Positions 20,200 to 29,765 of a stretch of DNA of 64,000 nucleotides are shown in pieces. The first letter of the stretch is position 1; each line of letters starts with the position of its first letter. The DNA lies in assembly GCA_919902505.1 (NCBI GenBank), contig CAKKRE010000006.1, positions 1 to 64,000 on the forward strand. The letters are read 5' to 3'. Source of the stretch: Nitrospiraceae bacterium (GTDB lineage Bacteria > Nitrospirota > Nitrospiria > Nitrospirales > Nitrospiraceae). The notes beneath the pieces are model-generated. The model ran no database searches and was not told the DNA's origin. It saw nothing but the letters and a program-made list of their open reading frames with translations. A program made the position numbers and the translations under genes.

Positions 20200-20340
20200 C
20201 TTCGTAGGTATCTCTGTGTCAGTAAAAGAGTCCTCTTCCACGATGGCGCCAGCCCTTAGGCCAGCGTGCCCCCGCCAGATTCCGTGCCGATGATGATCAC
20301 CTCGTAATGCTGGTTGGCCGCCAGGAGCCACCTCTGCTGG
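20200..20340 (-). pseudogene. Decayed N-terminus of a GMC oxidoreductase
   Basis: The minus strand encodes NQHYEVIIIGTESGGGTLA, a stop, then GLAPSWKRTLLL. This aligns residue by residue with HYDIIIIGTGPGGGTLAYKLAPSGKKILLL at the start of the intact GMC gene at 18095-19636. The FAD-binding GTGPGG has become GTESGG, a TAA replaces Tyr, and the similarity ends after about 45 residues. It is a partial, degenerate copy. Confidence 0.6.
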
Positions 20341-20436
20341 AAGATAGCCGGGAGAAGTTACCTTCCTGTGTTCGTGCGACGCGCGGTACATTCAAAGCGT
20401 AGAACATGGTAAATCTGCTATAAAAACGGCAGACTC

Positions 20437-20859
20437 AGGAAACCACGCATCACCGTCATTACTCTCGCGGTCGACGATTTAGAACGAGCGCTGAAGTTTT
20501 ATCGCGATGGGCTCGGTCTGCCGACGAAGGGCATCGTCGGCACAGAGTTCGAGCATGGCGCAGTCGCTTTCTTCGATCTTCAACATGGTTTGAAACTTGC
20601 CATCTGGCCCCGCACATCTCTCGCACACGAAGCCAAGGTGCCCTTGGGTCCGCGAAGCGCCACCGAATTTGCGCTCGGTCACAATGTCGCGAGCAAGGCC
20701 GAAGTGGATGCGGTGATGGAGCAGGCAAGCAAGGCAGGCGCCACGATCACCGATCCTCCGCATGACGCATTTTGGGGCGGCTATACCGGCTCGTTCCAAG
20801 ATCCCGATGGACATCTATGGGAAGTCGTATGGAATCCGGATTGGGACCCTGTCGACTAA
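20437..20859 (+). pseudogene. VOC-family protein whose start codon appears lost (ATG to AGG)
   Basis: The frame encodes KPRITVITLAVDDLERALKFYRDGLGL ... GYTGSFQDPDGHLWEVVWNPDW, a complete single-domain VOC protein of about 140 residues. Relatives typically begin MKPRITVITL. Here the codon before KPRITV is AGG at 20437-20439, and I find no ATG, GTG or TTG between the upstream TAA and residue 50. The first in-frame ATG is at 20590 and would give only the last 89 residues. Either the gene is dead, starts at an unusual codon, or the base is a sequence error. Confidence 0.6.
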
Positions 20860-20872
20860 TCACCAGCCCGCT

Positions 20873-20888
20873 ATGCCGCGCGCGGCAT
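20873..20888. terminator. Perfect 16-nt palindrome after the VOC remnant
   Basis: ATGCCGCGCGCGGCAT is self-complementary and lies 13 nt after the VOC stop. It could be a hairpin at the transcript end, but there is no T-run. Confidence 0.3.
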
Positions 20889-21009
20889 TGTCCCGATGGT
20901 TCCGTACAGATGCGGCGATCGGCTAGGGCTCCCCACCGTACGGCCGGAAAACGGGGCTCGCTCAGGCTGGTTTACTTGCGAGACAATGACGGACCACACC
21001 ATTAATGGC

Positions 21010-21633
21010 CTACCTGGTACGTTCTGCACCTGAGCGTTTCAACACGTTGTTTTCGGCTTCCAATTCGGCAAGCCGATCGCGCAGAGGTTGCACGAGGGCT
21101 TCAACCTCCTCTTGTGTGAACCGCGGTTGAATATGCTGCCGGCAATTGATATCGAATGCCTCAACATGAAAGCGGATTGCCCGTTCCGGTTTTCCCTTGT
21201 AGCTCGGGTCGGTGAGTTGCTTCACGAGGCGCGGATCATGATCGACAACCTCGGCTGTACCCCAGATTTTGACCCGGGTTTGGCCGGCGTAATCCATGAG
21301 AAACAGAAAGGCTCGATTGTTTTCGGCCAGATTCCCGACTGAGATGTACTGCCGATTCCCCGCGAAATCGGCAAAGGCCAGGGTGCGCTCATCCAGCACC
21401 TTGAGAAACCCCTTCGGCCCCCCTCGGTGCTGGATATACGGCTGACCCTTCGCGTTGGCGGTGGCTAAATAAAACGAATCACGGTCGCCGATGAAGTCGA
21501 CAAGATCCTTGGGGATCGCATTCTCCCACCCACCGCTGTTCTCCATCCGTTCGTACTGCTTGCGTGACCCCATTTGTTTTTGAACCGCCTTCACAGACGC
21601 AGTAAACGCAATGTCGCTGATGGGTGATTTCAT
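21010..21633 (-). CDS. Pyridoxamine 5'-phosphate oxidase-family (FMN-binding) protein
   Basis: 207 residues. The split-barrel core is recognisable: DFIGDRDSFYLATANAKGQPYIQHRGGPKGFLKVLDERTLAFADFAGNRQYISVGNL followed by FLFLMDYAGQTRVKIWGTAEVV. Related proteins bind FMN or F420; many are general flavin reductases. A C-terminal coiled segment (EEVEALVQPLRDRLAELEAENNVL) is extra. The substrate is unknown. Single gene on the minus strand, 17 nt upstream of low-information sequence leading to the zf-HC2 gene. Confidence 0.75.
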   Translation of the reverse strand: MKSPISDIAFTASVKAVQKQMGSRKQYERMENSGGWENAIPKDLVDFIGDRDSFYLATANAKGQPYIQHRGGPKGFLKVLDERTLAFADFAGNRQYISVGNLAENNRAFLFLMDYAGQTRVKIWGTAEVVDHDPRLVKQLTDPSYKGKPERAIRFHVEAFDINCRQHIQPRFTQEEVEALVQPLRDRLAELEAENNVLKRSGAERTR

Positions 21634-21713
21634 CGTCGTCCTCTCCCGAACGGATAAGGCCGCTTCCCCACTCTCCGCTTAAGCGTAATGGCCGGGAACA
21701 TACCCTGCGGCGC

Positions 21714-21992
21714 CTACTTGTGCCTGGCGCGGAACGCTTTTGTCAGGCGGGTTTTGATTGCAGGAGAAGGAGACGAAGCCTCGCCGTGCCGGCACTGCTT
21801 GCCCGAACGGCGCAGTGTTTGTCGAATGGTGTGCAATTGAACTCGGTACCGCGCGCAGGCGTCACAGATCCAATAATGGAGCCTGAGACTGAGCCGGGTC
21901 GCCCAGGGCAGCGGTCCATCCATAGCCTGAGAAGCCAACCGGGTGACCTCTTTGCAGGGGAGAGTGCTACGAGCCAGTAACGTGGTGATCAT
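21714..21992 (-). CDS. zf-HC2 putative anti-sigma factor (2)
   Basis: 92 residues. PCKEVTRLASQAMDGPLPWATRLSLRLHYWICDACARY has the zf-HC2 spacing, with H and two Cys in HYWICDAC. It is clearly similar in size and plan to the protein at 9270-9545, but no sigma factor gene adjoins it. The ATG at 21992 is preferred over an in-frame GTG at 22028. An exact ECF-type promoter (22102-22127) lies inside the end of the upstream debranching-enzyme gene. A stand-alone copy suggests a second inhibitor in the same circuit, which is inference. Confidence 0.65.
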   Translation of the reverse strand: MITTLLARSTLPCKEVTRLASQAMDGPLPWATRLSLRLHYWICDACARYRVQLHTIRQTLRRSGKQCRHGEASSPSPAIKTRLTKAFRARHK

Positions 21993-22037
21993 AGTGGGTG
22001 AAACTCTTCGGTTCTTCCCGCTCCTCACAACTCAACA

Positions 22038-24131
22038 TCAGAGATTGAGCGGCGCGTCTTTCCCCCGCCCTCGTTGCACTGACTTGTCCTTCTTCTGCTG
22101 AGTCGATGGAGGAACCGTTTCCTTACACTGCTGCACAAGAACCCGTTTTACCGTGGGTTTTTCAGCCTTGGCCTGAATGCCAAGGTCTTCCACCAACGCC
22201 CGCAGGGGCTCCGCAATAGACCAGGCTTGGGCGAAACAACCCCGAGGCTGGTGGGGAGCTTCGGCGTCGAAAATTTCTGAGACGTGCCCCAGGCAGGCTT
22301 CATGCAGATGCGCCTCAAGGCCGGCGAGAAAACCGCGCGCGGCCTTCCGCACTGCGGCGCTCTCACCAAATGTATTGATCCAGGCGGTCACAAACGGGCC
22401 CAATAAGAACGGCCAGACCGTACCCTGGTGGTACGCGCCGTCACGTTCCACCACGCCTCCTTCGTATCTCGGGCGGTAACGAGGATCATGCGGCGACAGG
22501 GTGCGGAGCCCCACCGGTGTCAAGAGTTGCTCTTCGACGATGCAAAGAATCTGCTGCGCGCGGTCGCGCGGGACGAGTTCCTCAACCAACGAGATGGCAT
22601 AGAGTTGATTGGGACGGAGCGACGCATCGTCGCCCTCCGGGCCGTCGATGACATCGTACAGATACCCGCCTTGCTCGTACCAGAATCGATTGCGGAACGA
22701 AACGATCGCGTGGCTGCGGTCAGCCCGGCACCGATCGGCATAGTCCGCTTCACCGTACCGGCGCGCGAGTGTTTCGCCGACTTCCAGTGCTCGAACCCAC
22801 AACGCTTGGATCTCCACCGGTTTTCCATGGCGCGGGGTGACGACCCAGTCGCCGACCTTCGCGTCCATCCAGGTTAATTGTGCGCCGGGCACTCCACCCG
22901 TAATCAACCCATCCTCATCCATCCGAATCCCATACCGTGTGCCTTGGCGATAACCGTCGAGGATCTGTTTCACCGCCGGCCAGGCTGTTTGACGGACAGG
23001 GGCCTCATCCTGCGAGACCTGAAGGTAACGATCGATCGCATGGATGAACCAGAGCGAGGCGTCGATCGTATTGTATTCCGGCTGCTCGCCGACATCGGGA
23101 AAACGATTCGGTACCATTCCCTCCGAGACATGCGCCGCAAAGGACTCGATGACCTGCCAGGCGACGTCATGGCGGCCGGTGACAAGACAGAGTCCCGGCA
23201 ATGAGATAAACGTGTCTCGCCCCCAGTCGGTGAACCAGGGATAGCCGGCGATCACCGTCTGCCGATTCCTTCGCTCGGACAGATAACATTCCGCAGCACG
23301 CCAGAGTTCGCCGGCCAAAGAGTCATCAGCCGGGGCGGCTTGTCGGACTGTGTCGCGGCGAGCCTTCTCACCCTTCACGAGGGCGACGACGTCGAGCCGA
23401 TCGATGGCCTCGCTGGTAAGGACCATGGCCTGGGTGGATCCGGACTCAAGCTCGAACGTGAACTCTCCGGGCGACCACCAGTCTTCCTCGCTGTTCAGCC
23501 CTCGTTGCCGTTCGATGGGAAATTGGAGGTGCCGATACCATTCCGGTTCATGACGATACCTCCCTGAATGAACCGCCCGCACCGGAGGCACATCGGGGTA
23601 GAGCTGCCAGGCGACGAGCCCGTCCCCGATCGAAGCCTCGGTCGAGAGGCTCCCGTTTTCGTGATGCGTCCCATGATAGTCGCGCGCGGTGAGTTTCGGT
23701 CTCACACGAAGCACGGCCCGCTGTTTCTTCCTGCCGAGGAGCGTCCATCGCACAATGACCAGATCGCGGCCCTGAATCAGCAGGATCTCCCGCTGAAGCC
23801 TCATGCCGTTGCAGGCGAACGTCCAGATCGGCCAGGGGTCGGTGGAGAACTCGACACAATGTTCATACCCGGCCGGATGGACGGCGCCCGGATAGAGATT
23901 GGTGGACAGTGGAACGACGTGACCGTCGATCGCGAGCCATTCTTCAAGGTGGTTGACCAACACGAACCGTTCACTCGGCGGTTTGCGAGCGGTCAATAAG
24001 AGCGCATGGTACCGGCGGGTATGGGCCCCCGCGACCGTACCGGAAGCGAATCCCCCTCTCCCGTTTTGCTCAAGCCATTCGAGGCTCAACGCCCGTTCGA
24101 GGTGTTGGCAGTCTTGCGTGCCGATCTTCAT
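22038..24131 (-). CDS. Glycogen-debranching enzyme (amylo-alpha-1,6-glucosidase type)
   Basis: 697 residues. The N-terminal GDE domain starts with the hallmark ALSLEWLEQNGRGGFASGTVAGAHTRRYHALLL. The C-terminal (alpha/alpha)6 glucosidase domain shows GYPWFTDWGRDTFISLPGLCL (catalytic Asp), EYNTIDASLWFIHAI, and GAYHQGTVWPFLLGPFV near the end. It releases alpha-1,6-linked glucose stubs in glycogen turnover. The ATG at 24131 follows GGGAG and fits the family N-terminus; 24155 is an alternative. The C-terminal 40 residues are basic and low in complexity. The neighbouring glucosidase gene lies 92 nt upstream on the same strand. Confidence 0.9.
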   Translation of the reverse strand: MKIGTQDCQHLERALSLEWLEQNGRGGFASGTVAGAHTRRYHALLLTARKPPSERFVLVNHLEEWLAIDGHVVPLSTNLYPGAVHPAGYEHCVEFSTDPWPIWTFACNGMRLQREILLIQGRDLVIVRWTLLGRKKQRAVLRVRPKLTARDYHGTHHENGSLSTEASIGDGLVAWQLYPDVPPVRAVHSGRYRHEPEWYRHLQFPIERQRGLNSEEDWWSPGEFTFELESGSTQAMVLTSEAIDRLDVVALVKGEKARRDTVRQAAPADDSLAGELWRAAECYLSERRNRQTVIAGYPWFTDWGRDTFISLPGLCLVTGRHDVAWQVIESFAAHVSEGMVPNRFPDVGEQPEYNTIDASLWFIHAIDRYLQVSQDEAPVRQTAWPAVKQILDGYRQGTRYGIRMDEDGLITGGVPGAQLTWMDAKVGDWVVTPRHGKPVEIQALWVRALEVGETLARRYGEADYADRCRADRSHAIVSFRNRFWYEQGGYLYDVIDGPEGDDASLRPNQLYAISLVEELVPRDRAQQILCIVEEQLLTPVGLRTLSPHDPRYRPRYEGGVVERDGAYHQGTVWPFLLGPFVTAWINTFGESAAVRKAARGFLAGLEAHLHEACLGHVSEIFDAEAPHQPRGCFAQAWSIAEPLRALVEDLGIQAKAEKPTVKRVLVQQCKETVPPSTQQKKDKSVQRGRGKDAPLNL
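22102..22127 (-). promoter_or_regulatory. ECF-type promoter TGTAAG-N16-CGAC (copy inside debranching-enzyme gene)
   Basis: TGTAAG at 22127-22122 and CGAC at 22105-22102 on the minus strand, 16 nt apart. It lies within the last codons of the debranching enzyme and about 110 nt before the second zf-HC2 gene, its likely target. Confidence 0.5.
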
Positions 24132-24223
24132 GTCAGACTCCCAGCGTTCAGCCATCAGATCTCAGCCTCTGAAAGAATGCCTCAGCTTCTTGCTCTTGCT
24201 GATTGCGAGGGCTGACGGCTGCT

Positions 24224-26905
24224 TCATTCCCCCGATTGCTGAATCAGCTTGGCCACTAATCCTGTCCAACCCGTTTGATGGCTTGCCCCGATCCCGGCTC
24301 CATTGTCCCCATGAAAATATTCGTAGAACAAGACATTGTGACGCCAATGGGGATCGTCTTGGAATCGCTGGGCTCCCCCGAACACCGGACGCGTTCCGTC
24401 GGCATTCCGGAGAAAAATATGGATCAACCGGCGGGAGATCTCGGTCGCCACGTCCCACAGCGTAGAGTGACGCCCCGACCCCGTCGGACATTCCACCCGA
24501 TACTGCTCGCCGAGAAAGTAGTGGAACTTTTGCAGCGACTCGATCAGGAGATAATTGACCGGGAACCAGATCGGCCCGCGCCAATTCGAATTGCCTCCGA
24601 ACAAGCCCGTGCCGGATTCCGCCGGTTCATAGTCCGCGCGATACTCACGGCCCATGACCGACATCACAAAGGGATGATCGCGGTGATAACGCGAGAGCGC
24701 GCGGATGCCGTAGGGAGACAAGAACTCCTCTTCATCCAGCATGTACCGCAACACGGATTTCAGGCGATCTCGGCTGACAAGCGAGAGAAAGCGCCGCACG
24801 CCTCCGTCGTAAGACTGCGTTTCCAGATGCTGCGCAAAGTCCGGCCGGTTCTCGATGAACCACTGCATCCGGTGCTTGAAGCGCGGCAGACTGTCCACGA
24901 GTTCGGACTCGAGCGTCTCGACGGCGAAAAGAGGAATCAGACCTACCATCGAGCGGACCTTCATGTGCTGGGTTTCCCCGGTCGGCAGGTGCAGCACGTC
25001 GTAGAAGAAGCCGTCTTCACGATCCCACAACTCGATGTTCTCACCGCCGATGTTATTCATGGCGCGACAGATGTAGACGAAATGTTCGAAGAATTTGCTG
25101 GCCACGTCTTCATAGGCGCGATTATCCCGGGCCAATTCCAACGCGATCGTCAGCATGTTGAGACAATACATGCCCATCCAGCTGGTCGCATCCGACTGTT
25201 CGATGTGGCCGCCGGTCGGCAGCGGCGCGCTCCGGTCGAAGACCCCGATGTTATCGAGGCCGAGAAAACCGCCTTGAAAGATGTTCTTGCCCTCGGCGTC
25301 TTTACGATTCACCCACCAGGTAAAATTCAACAGCAGTTTATGAAAGACACGTTCCAGAAACCGTCGATCTCCGACGCCGTTCCGCTTCTTGTCGATCTTA
25401 TAGATGCGCCAGGCCGCCCAGGCATGGACCGGGGGATTCACGTCGCCGAATGCCCATTCGTAGGCCGGAATCTGTCCGTTGGGGTGCATATACCATTCGC
25501 GCAGCATGAGGACGAGCTGCTCCTTGGCGAACGTCGGGTCCACCAGCGCGAGCGGGATGCAATGAAACGCGAGATCCCAGGCGGCATACCAGGGATATTC
25601 CCACTTATCCGGCATCGAAATGACATCGGCGTTATAGAGGTGCATCCAGTCCGAGTTTCGGCCGTGGAGGCGTTCACGCGGAGGTCCCTGCACTGCCGGA
25701 TCGCCCTTGAGCCATCGATTCACATCGTAGTGATAGAACTGTTTGCTCCAGAGCAGTCCGGCAAAGGCCTGCCGTTGTACGCGGCGCGCGTCTTCCGACA
25801 AATGGGCCGGGGCAAGGCTGTCGTAGAACTCGTTCGCTTCACGAATACGCGCCGCAAAAACGTCCTCGAAGCCCTGCTCCGCGAATCCCGGACTCCGGGC
25901 TTCATGAGTCAATCGCAAGCGGACGGTCTGTGTCTCGCCGGACGCGAGCGTGAGCACATAGTGAGCCGCAGCTTTGGTGCCCAGGTGATCCGGATTAACC
26001 GCTTCCTTCTCACCCTGCACGACATAGTCGTGAAAGCTATCCTTCACATACCGGGGGCCTGTTTGATCGCCATAGAGACGGCGGCTGTTGGTGTCATTTT
26101 CTGTAAAGAGCAGGGTGGGTTCGCCTTCGCAGAGCAACCGGCGCAGACCATAGTGCTCGTGCTGCGTCTCGATGACTCTCACGTGATCGATCAACTCCCC
26201 TTGCCTGAAACGAGGACGCCGGATGTCCGTCCCCCAGGACCAGGTGTTGCGAAACCAGATGGTCGGAAGCAGCGTGAGTTGAGCCTCCTCGGGCCCGTGA
26301 TTCACGACCTGAATACGGATGCACAGATCTTCCGGCGTCGTTTTGGCATACTCCACGCACACGTCGAAGTACCGGTTCTCGTCGAAGACACCGCTGTCGA
26401 TCAGTTCAAACTCCGGATCATGGCGCCCTCGACGGCGATTCTCCTCGACCAGCCTGGCATAGGGGAACGCGGCCTGCGGATACTTGTACAGGTATTTCAT
26501 GTAGGAATGCGTCGGCGTCGAATCGAGGTAGAAGTAGTACTCCTTCACATCCTCGCCGTGATTGCCTTCGTGGCCGGTGAGTCCGAAGACTCGTTCTTTC
26601 AAGATCGGGTCTCGCCCGTTCCACAAGGCCAGGGCAAAGCAGATGATCTGATGGCGATCGCAAATGCCGGCGAGGCCGTCCTCGTTCCAGCGATAGGCAC
26701 GCGACCGGGCCTGGTCATGGGGGAACGCGTCCCAGGCAGTTCCATACGGGCTGTAGTCCTCACGCACCGTTCCCCAAGCGCGCTCGCTCAAATAGGGTCC
26801 CCAGCGTTTCCAGTGGCGCCGGCGCTGCGCGTCCTCGTCAAGGCGCTGTTGTTCTGCCGGAATCGGCGGCGCTGGAGCGGAAGGAATCCGACGATGTGAG
26901 GCCAT
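24224..26905 (-). CDS. Large glucosidase (MGH1-like/GH63-type)
   Basis: 893 residues. The sequence starts [24 protein letters not shown] and shows the long MGH1/GH63-type architecture: an N-terminal beta domain ([46 protein letters not shown]) and a C-terminal (alpha/alpha)6 toroid ([58 protein letters not shown]). Such enzymes hydrolyse alpha-glucosides or mannosylglycerate-type solutes; the substrate is not certain. The ATG at 26905 follows AAGGAG. An exact ECF-type promoter at 26940-26965 gives a leader of about 30 nt. It could share a storage or compatible-solute role with the debranching enzyme. Confidence 0.85.
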   Translation of the reverse strand: MASHRRIPSAPAPPIPAEQQRLDEDAQRRRHWKRWGPYLSERAWGTVREDYSPYGTAWDAFPHDQARSRAYRWNEDGLAGICDRHQIICFALALWNGRDPILKERVFGLTGHEGNHGEDVKEYYFYLDSTPTHSYMKYLYKYPQAAFPYARLVEENRRRGRHDPEFELIDSGVFDENRYFDVCVEYAKTTPEDLCIRIQVVNHGPEEAQLTLLPTIWFRNTWSWGTDIRRPRFRQGELIDHVRVIETQHEHYGLRRLLCEGEPTLLFTENDTNSRRLYGDQTGPRYVKDSFHDYVVQGEKEAVNPDHLGTKAAAHYVLTLASGETQTVRLRLTHEARSPGFAEQGFEDVFAARIREANEFYDSLAPAHLSEDARRVQRQAFAGLLWSKQFYHYDVNRWLKGDPAVQGPPRERLHGRNSDWMHLYNADVISMPDKWEYPWYAAWDLAFHCIPLALVDPTFAKEQLVLMLREWYMHPNGQIPAYEWAFGDVNPPVHAWAAWRIYKIDKKRNGVGDRRFLERVFHKLLLNFTWWVNRKDAEGKNIFQGGFLGLDNIGVFDRSAPLPTGGHIEQSDATSWMGMYCLNMLTIALELARDNRAYEDVASKFFEHFVYICRAMNNIGGENIELWDREDGFFYDVLHLPTGETQHMKVRSMVGLIPLFAVETLESELVDSLPRFKHRMQWFIENRPDFAQHLETQSYDGGVRRFLSLVSRDRLKSVLRYMLDEEEFLSPYGIRALSRYHRDHPFVMSVMGREYRADYEPAESGTGLFGGNSNWRGPIWFPVNYLLIESLQKFHYFLGEQYRVECPTGSGRHSTLWDVATEISRRLIHIFLRNADGTRPVFGGAQRFQDDPHWRHNVLFYEYFHGDNGAGIGASHQTGWTGLVAKLIQQSGE

Positions 26906-26939
26906 ATGACTCCTTGGGTCGAAACGGTACTGCACGAGA

Positions 26940-26965
26940 GTCGGCCGACGGCGGAAAGTCTTACA
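26940..26965 (-). promoter_or_regulatory. ECF-type promoter TGTAAG-N16-CGAC (glucosidase)
   Basis: TGTAAG at 26965-26960 and CGAC at 26943-26940 on the minus strand, 16 nt apart, in the 65-bp gap between the lactonase-like gene and the glucosidase start at 26905. Confidence 0.65.
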
Positions 26966-26970
26966 GCAGG

Positions 26971-27993
26971 CTAGTAGCGGTCCGCGCCTGTAGTCACGCG
27001 AAGACGATAGACTGATGAACCACCAGTCATGAACAGGGTCTGCCCATCTTCTCCCCATGCGACGTTGGACATCGGTTGCCCGGTCTCGATCGTGCCCAGA
27101 AGCGTGCCGTCTGACGCGATCACGCTGAGCCCGCCCGGTCGGGCGCCGAAGATATTCCCTTTCCGATCGACCTTGAATCCGTCCGGCCCAAAGAAGGGAT
27201 CTTTTCTCCAACGCATCGCGTCAAAGAACACACGGCCGTCGGCGACAGTGCCGTCGGCTTTCACATCGTAGGCCAGCCAGGCCGCACGCTTCGGATCGAC
27301 ATCGGACACGTAGAGAGTCTTCTCATCCGGCGAAAAGGCGATCCCGTTCGGAGCCTTGATGTCATTGATGAGCAGCGTGAGCGCTCCATTTTGAGAGAGG
27401 CGATAGACCCCTTGCACCGGAGCCTTGTCCGGATCATCGAAGGCTTTCGGGAGTCCAAACGGCGGATCGGTGAAATACAAATCGCCGTTGGATGTGAAGA
27501 CCAGATCGTTCGGACTGTTGAGCTTGTGCCCATCGTAGTGGTCGACGAGCGGGACAATCGTTCCGTTCGATTCCAACCGCCCGATTTGCCGATCGCCATG
27601 TCGGCAGAGAACCAACCGTCCTTGTGCGTCAAGCGTGAGCCCGTTCGAACCAGGCTCCTTGCCTGTGAAGGGTGACGTACCGCTATAACCGCTCGATTTG
27701 AGATAGACGCTCGTCCCTTCGCCCGACTTCCATTTATAGACGGCGTTGGCGGGAATGTCAGAGAAAAGCAAATAGCCTCCCTGCTTGTGCCAGACCGGTC
27801 CTTCGACCCAGGTGAACCCATCGGCGATCTTTTCCAGCTTCGCGTCCGGCGGCACCAGGTGATCGAATCGAGGGTCCAAGCTGGTGATAACTATCGCAAC
27901 AGGTTCAGCCCCTATTGTGACGCCCTGTGTGACGCCCTGAAAGAGCATGCCGAGCAGCGTAGCCGCCACGAGTCTGAGACAGAGCGCGTTCAT
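26971..27993 (-). CDS. Secreted SMP-30/gluconolactonase-like protein
   Basis: 340 residues with a signal peptide ([26 protein letters not shown]). The six-bladed propeller motifs of the SMP-30/LRE family are clear: [92 protein letters not shown]. Asn/Asp residues in SPNDLV and APNGIAFS are the usual metal ligands. The family hydrolyses lactones such as gluconolactone, so it may act downstream of the membrane or periplasmic sugar oxidation. The ATG overlaps the upstream paralogue's stop (ATGA). Confidence 0.85.
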   Translation of the reverse strand: MNALCLRLVAATLLGMLFQGVTQGVTIGAEPVAIVITSLDPRFDHLVPPDAKLEKIADGFTWVEGPVWHKQGGYLLFSDIPANAVYKWKSGEGTSVYLKSSGYSGTSPFTGKEPGSNGLTLDAQGRLVLCRHGDRQIGRLESNGTIVPLVDHYDGHKLNSPNDLVFTSNGDLYFTDPPFGLPKAFDDPDKAPVQGVYRLSQNGALTLLINDIKAPNGIAFSPDEKTLYVSDVDPKRAAWLAYDVKADGTVADGRVFFDAMRWRKDPFFGPDGFKVDRKGNIFGARPGGLSVIASDGTLLGTIETGQPMSNVAWGEDGQTLFMTGGSSVYRLRVTTGADRY

Positions 27994-29623
27994 GGCCGCA
28001 CTCCCGCAATGTTCAGCCTGATGCGATAGATCCCCGTGAGCGCCGTAATGTAGAGCGTCTTTCCGTCGTCGTCGCCCCAGGCCATATTGTGCGGATCCTC
28101 CGGCCCCTTGATGAGGCCGAGCTGCTTGCCTTCCGGTGAGAGGATCCAAAGCCCGCCCGGCCCGGTCGAATAGACGTTGCCCTGCTGATCGACCTTGAGA
28201 CCATCGAGGGCGTCAGATCCCGGCGCCTTGGTCATATCGAAGAAGAGCCGGCTGTTCGAGAGCGTGCAATCCGGATTGACGTCGTACCGTACGATCACCT
28301 TCCGTTTGTCGTTCCAGTTGTTGACGTAGAGGGTCTTCTCGTCCGGCGAGAGCGCGAGCCCGTTCGGTGCATCGAGCTCGGTGCTCACCAATTTCACCAC
28401 GCCATCCTTCACGCAGTAGACACCGCTATAGGGCAACTCCTTGCCCGGATCGTCGAAGACTTTCGGGAGTCCAAACGGCGGATCGGTGAAATAGAGGGCG
28501 CCATCGGCGCGATAGACGAGATCGTTCGGGCTGTTCAGCCGCTTGCCGTCATACCGGTCGGCCAGCATCGTGATGTTACCGCGTGGTTCGACCCGAATGA
28601 CCCGGCGATTGCCGTGTTGATTGATCGTGAGACGTCCCTGCTTGTCCAGGGTCAACCCATTCGAGCCGGGTTGATGATAGTCACCGACATTGAAGCCGCT
28701 GTAGCCGCTCTTGGCGCGAAAGACGGATACCTGCCCTTCCGCTGACCAACGATAGATCGTGTTGGCGTTGGGATCGCTGAAGAGGAGGTATCCCAAGGCA
28801 TTGGCGGTGGCCGGGACCCAGACCGGTCCCTCGGTGAAGAGAAAGCCACCAGCGAGCTTTTCAAGCTGAGCGGTCGGCGGACGATCTCATCGAGCACCGG
28901 ATCGGTCTTCACGATCTCCGTCCTGACGAACTGCGCCTGGCCGATCGGACTCGCCTTGTAAAAGTCCAACGTGGCGGATCGGACCCAAATGAAATTTCCC
29001 GGCGGATTCGAGAGCGGGCCGTTGATGCCGAAGACCGCGAGCTGAATCCTTTGACCTGGCTTGGCATTCCGAGTCAATACCACCCGGTTCGGCGCATTAA
29101 AGCCCTTGATCAACTGCCCCCCAGGCTGCCCCAACACCAGCGGCAACCTGCCGTCCACCCACACCTCCGCATAGTCATCGATGGCGACCTCAAAGACGAC
29201 GGTGGAACCGACGGGATTGAATGGACCGATTCCGTCCGGGATGGTGATGCTGGTGCGGTACCAATTGAAGCAGAGCCGTCCGGTCGAACGCCGTTCTTCG
29301 AGTTGAATCGGCTTCAACATCTCCCACTTGGAATCGTCGAAGTCGGCGGCGCCGGCATGGAGGTCGATGTCTTGCGTCCGATTCGGAGAACCAGACGGGG
29401 CGAGATCCGCACCAGGGCCGTGATGATCGACATCGATCACCTTGACATTGCTGTACCGCCACTGCCCCTTGACCAGGGCCAGTCCTTCGTCGGTTTTCAA
29501 ATCGATGATCGCCTCCGGCCGTACTCCCGGCGCATCACCGGTGACCTGCCCCCAGGCAACGCCTGAACAGAGCGCGAAGGCCAGAGCTGTAACGATGACC
29601 ATTCCATGGCTTCGATTGTTCAT
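27990..29623 (-). pseudogene. Two-part SMP-30/gluconolactonase paralogue broken by a 1-base frameshift
   Basis: From the ATG at 29623 (ribosome site GGAGAG) the frame encodes a signal peptide (MVIVTALAFALCSGVAWGQ) and about 240 residues of a jelly-roll-like region (FNWYRTSITIPDGIGPF, VVFEVAIDDYAEVWVDGRLPL), ending TDPVLDEIV. In the next frame the protein continues PPTAQLEKLAGGFLFTEGPVW ... GYLLFSDPNANTIYRW to a full SMP-30 propeller and a stop at 27990. One C is missing near 28880 (GTC-CGCCGACC instead of GTCCCGCCGACC), judged against the paralogue's VPPDAKLEK. Repaired, it would be about 543 residues. Genuine mutation or assembly error cannot be told apart here. Confidence 0.75.
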
Positions 29624-29642
29624 TTCTCTCTCCGTCGTCAGA

Positions 29643-29763
29643 GGATGCTCAAAACGGTCATCCAACGAGGCCGCAGGCGATGCAAGCACCGCAGGCGTAC
29701 CCTCAGGGTACGTTGAGGATGGTTGCGAGCCGAGAACACAGTTGGGGATCGTTTTCGGCATCC
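29643..29763. repeat. Short palindromic element (GGATGC...GCATCC type)
   Basis: GGATGCTCAAAACG at 29643-29656 is inverted at 29750-29763 with 12 of 14 positions matching. The interior has a hairpin (GTACCC/GGGTAC) followed by ACGTTGAGGAT and GCCGAGAAC, shared with the element at 1369-1554. It fills the gap between the frameshifted lactonase and the HbpS-cupin gene. Confidence 0.55.
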
Positions 29764-29765
29764 GT

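Noticed and set aside
24275-26899. 874-codon open frame on the plus strand
   Set aside because: It is fully antisense to the glucosidase gene, whose domains are clear; the plus-strand translation has no recognisable motifs and reflects high-GC codon bias.
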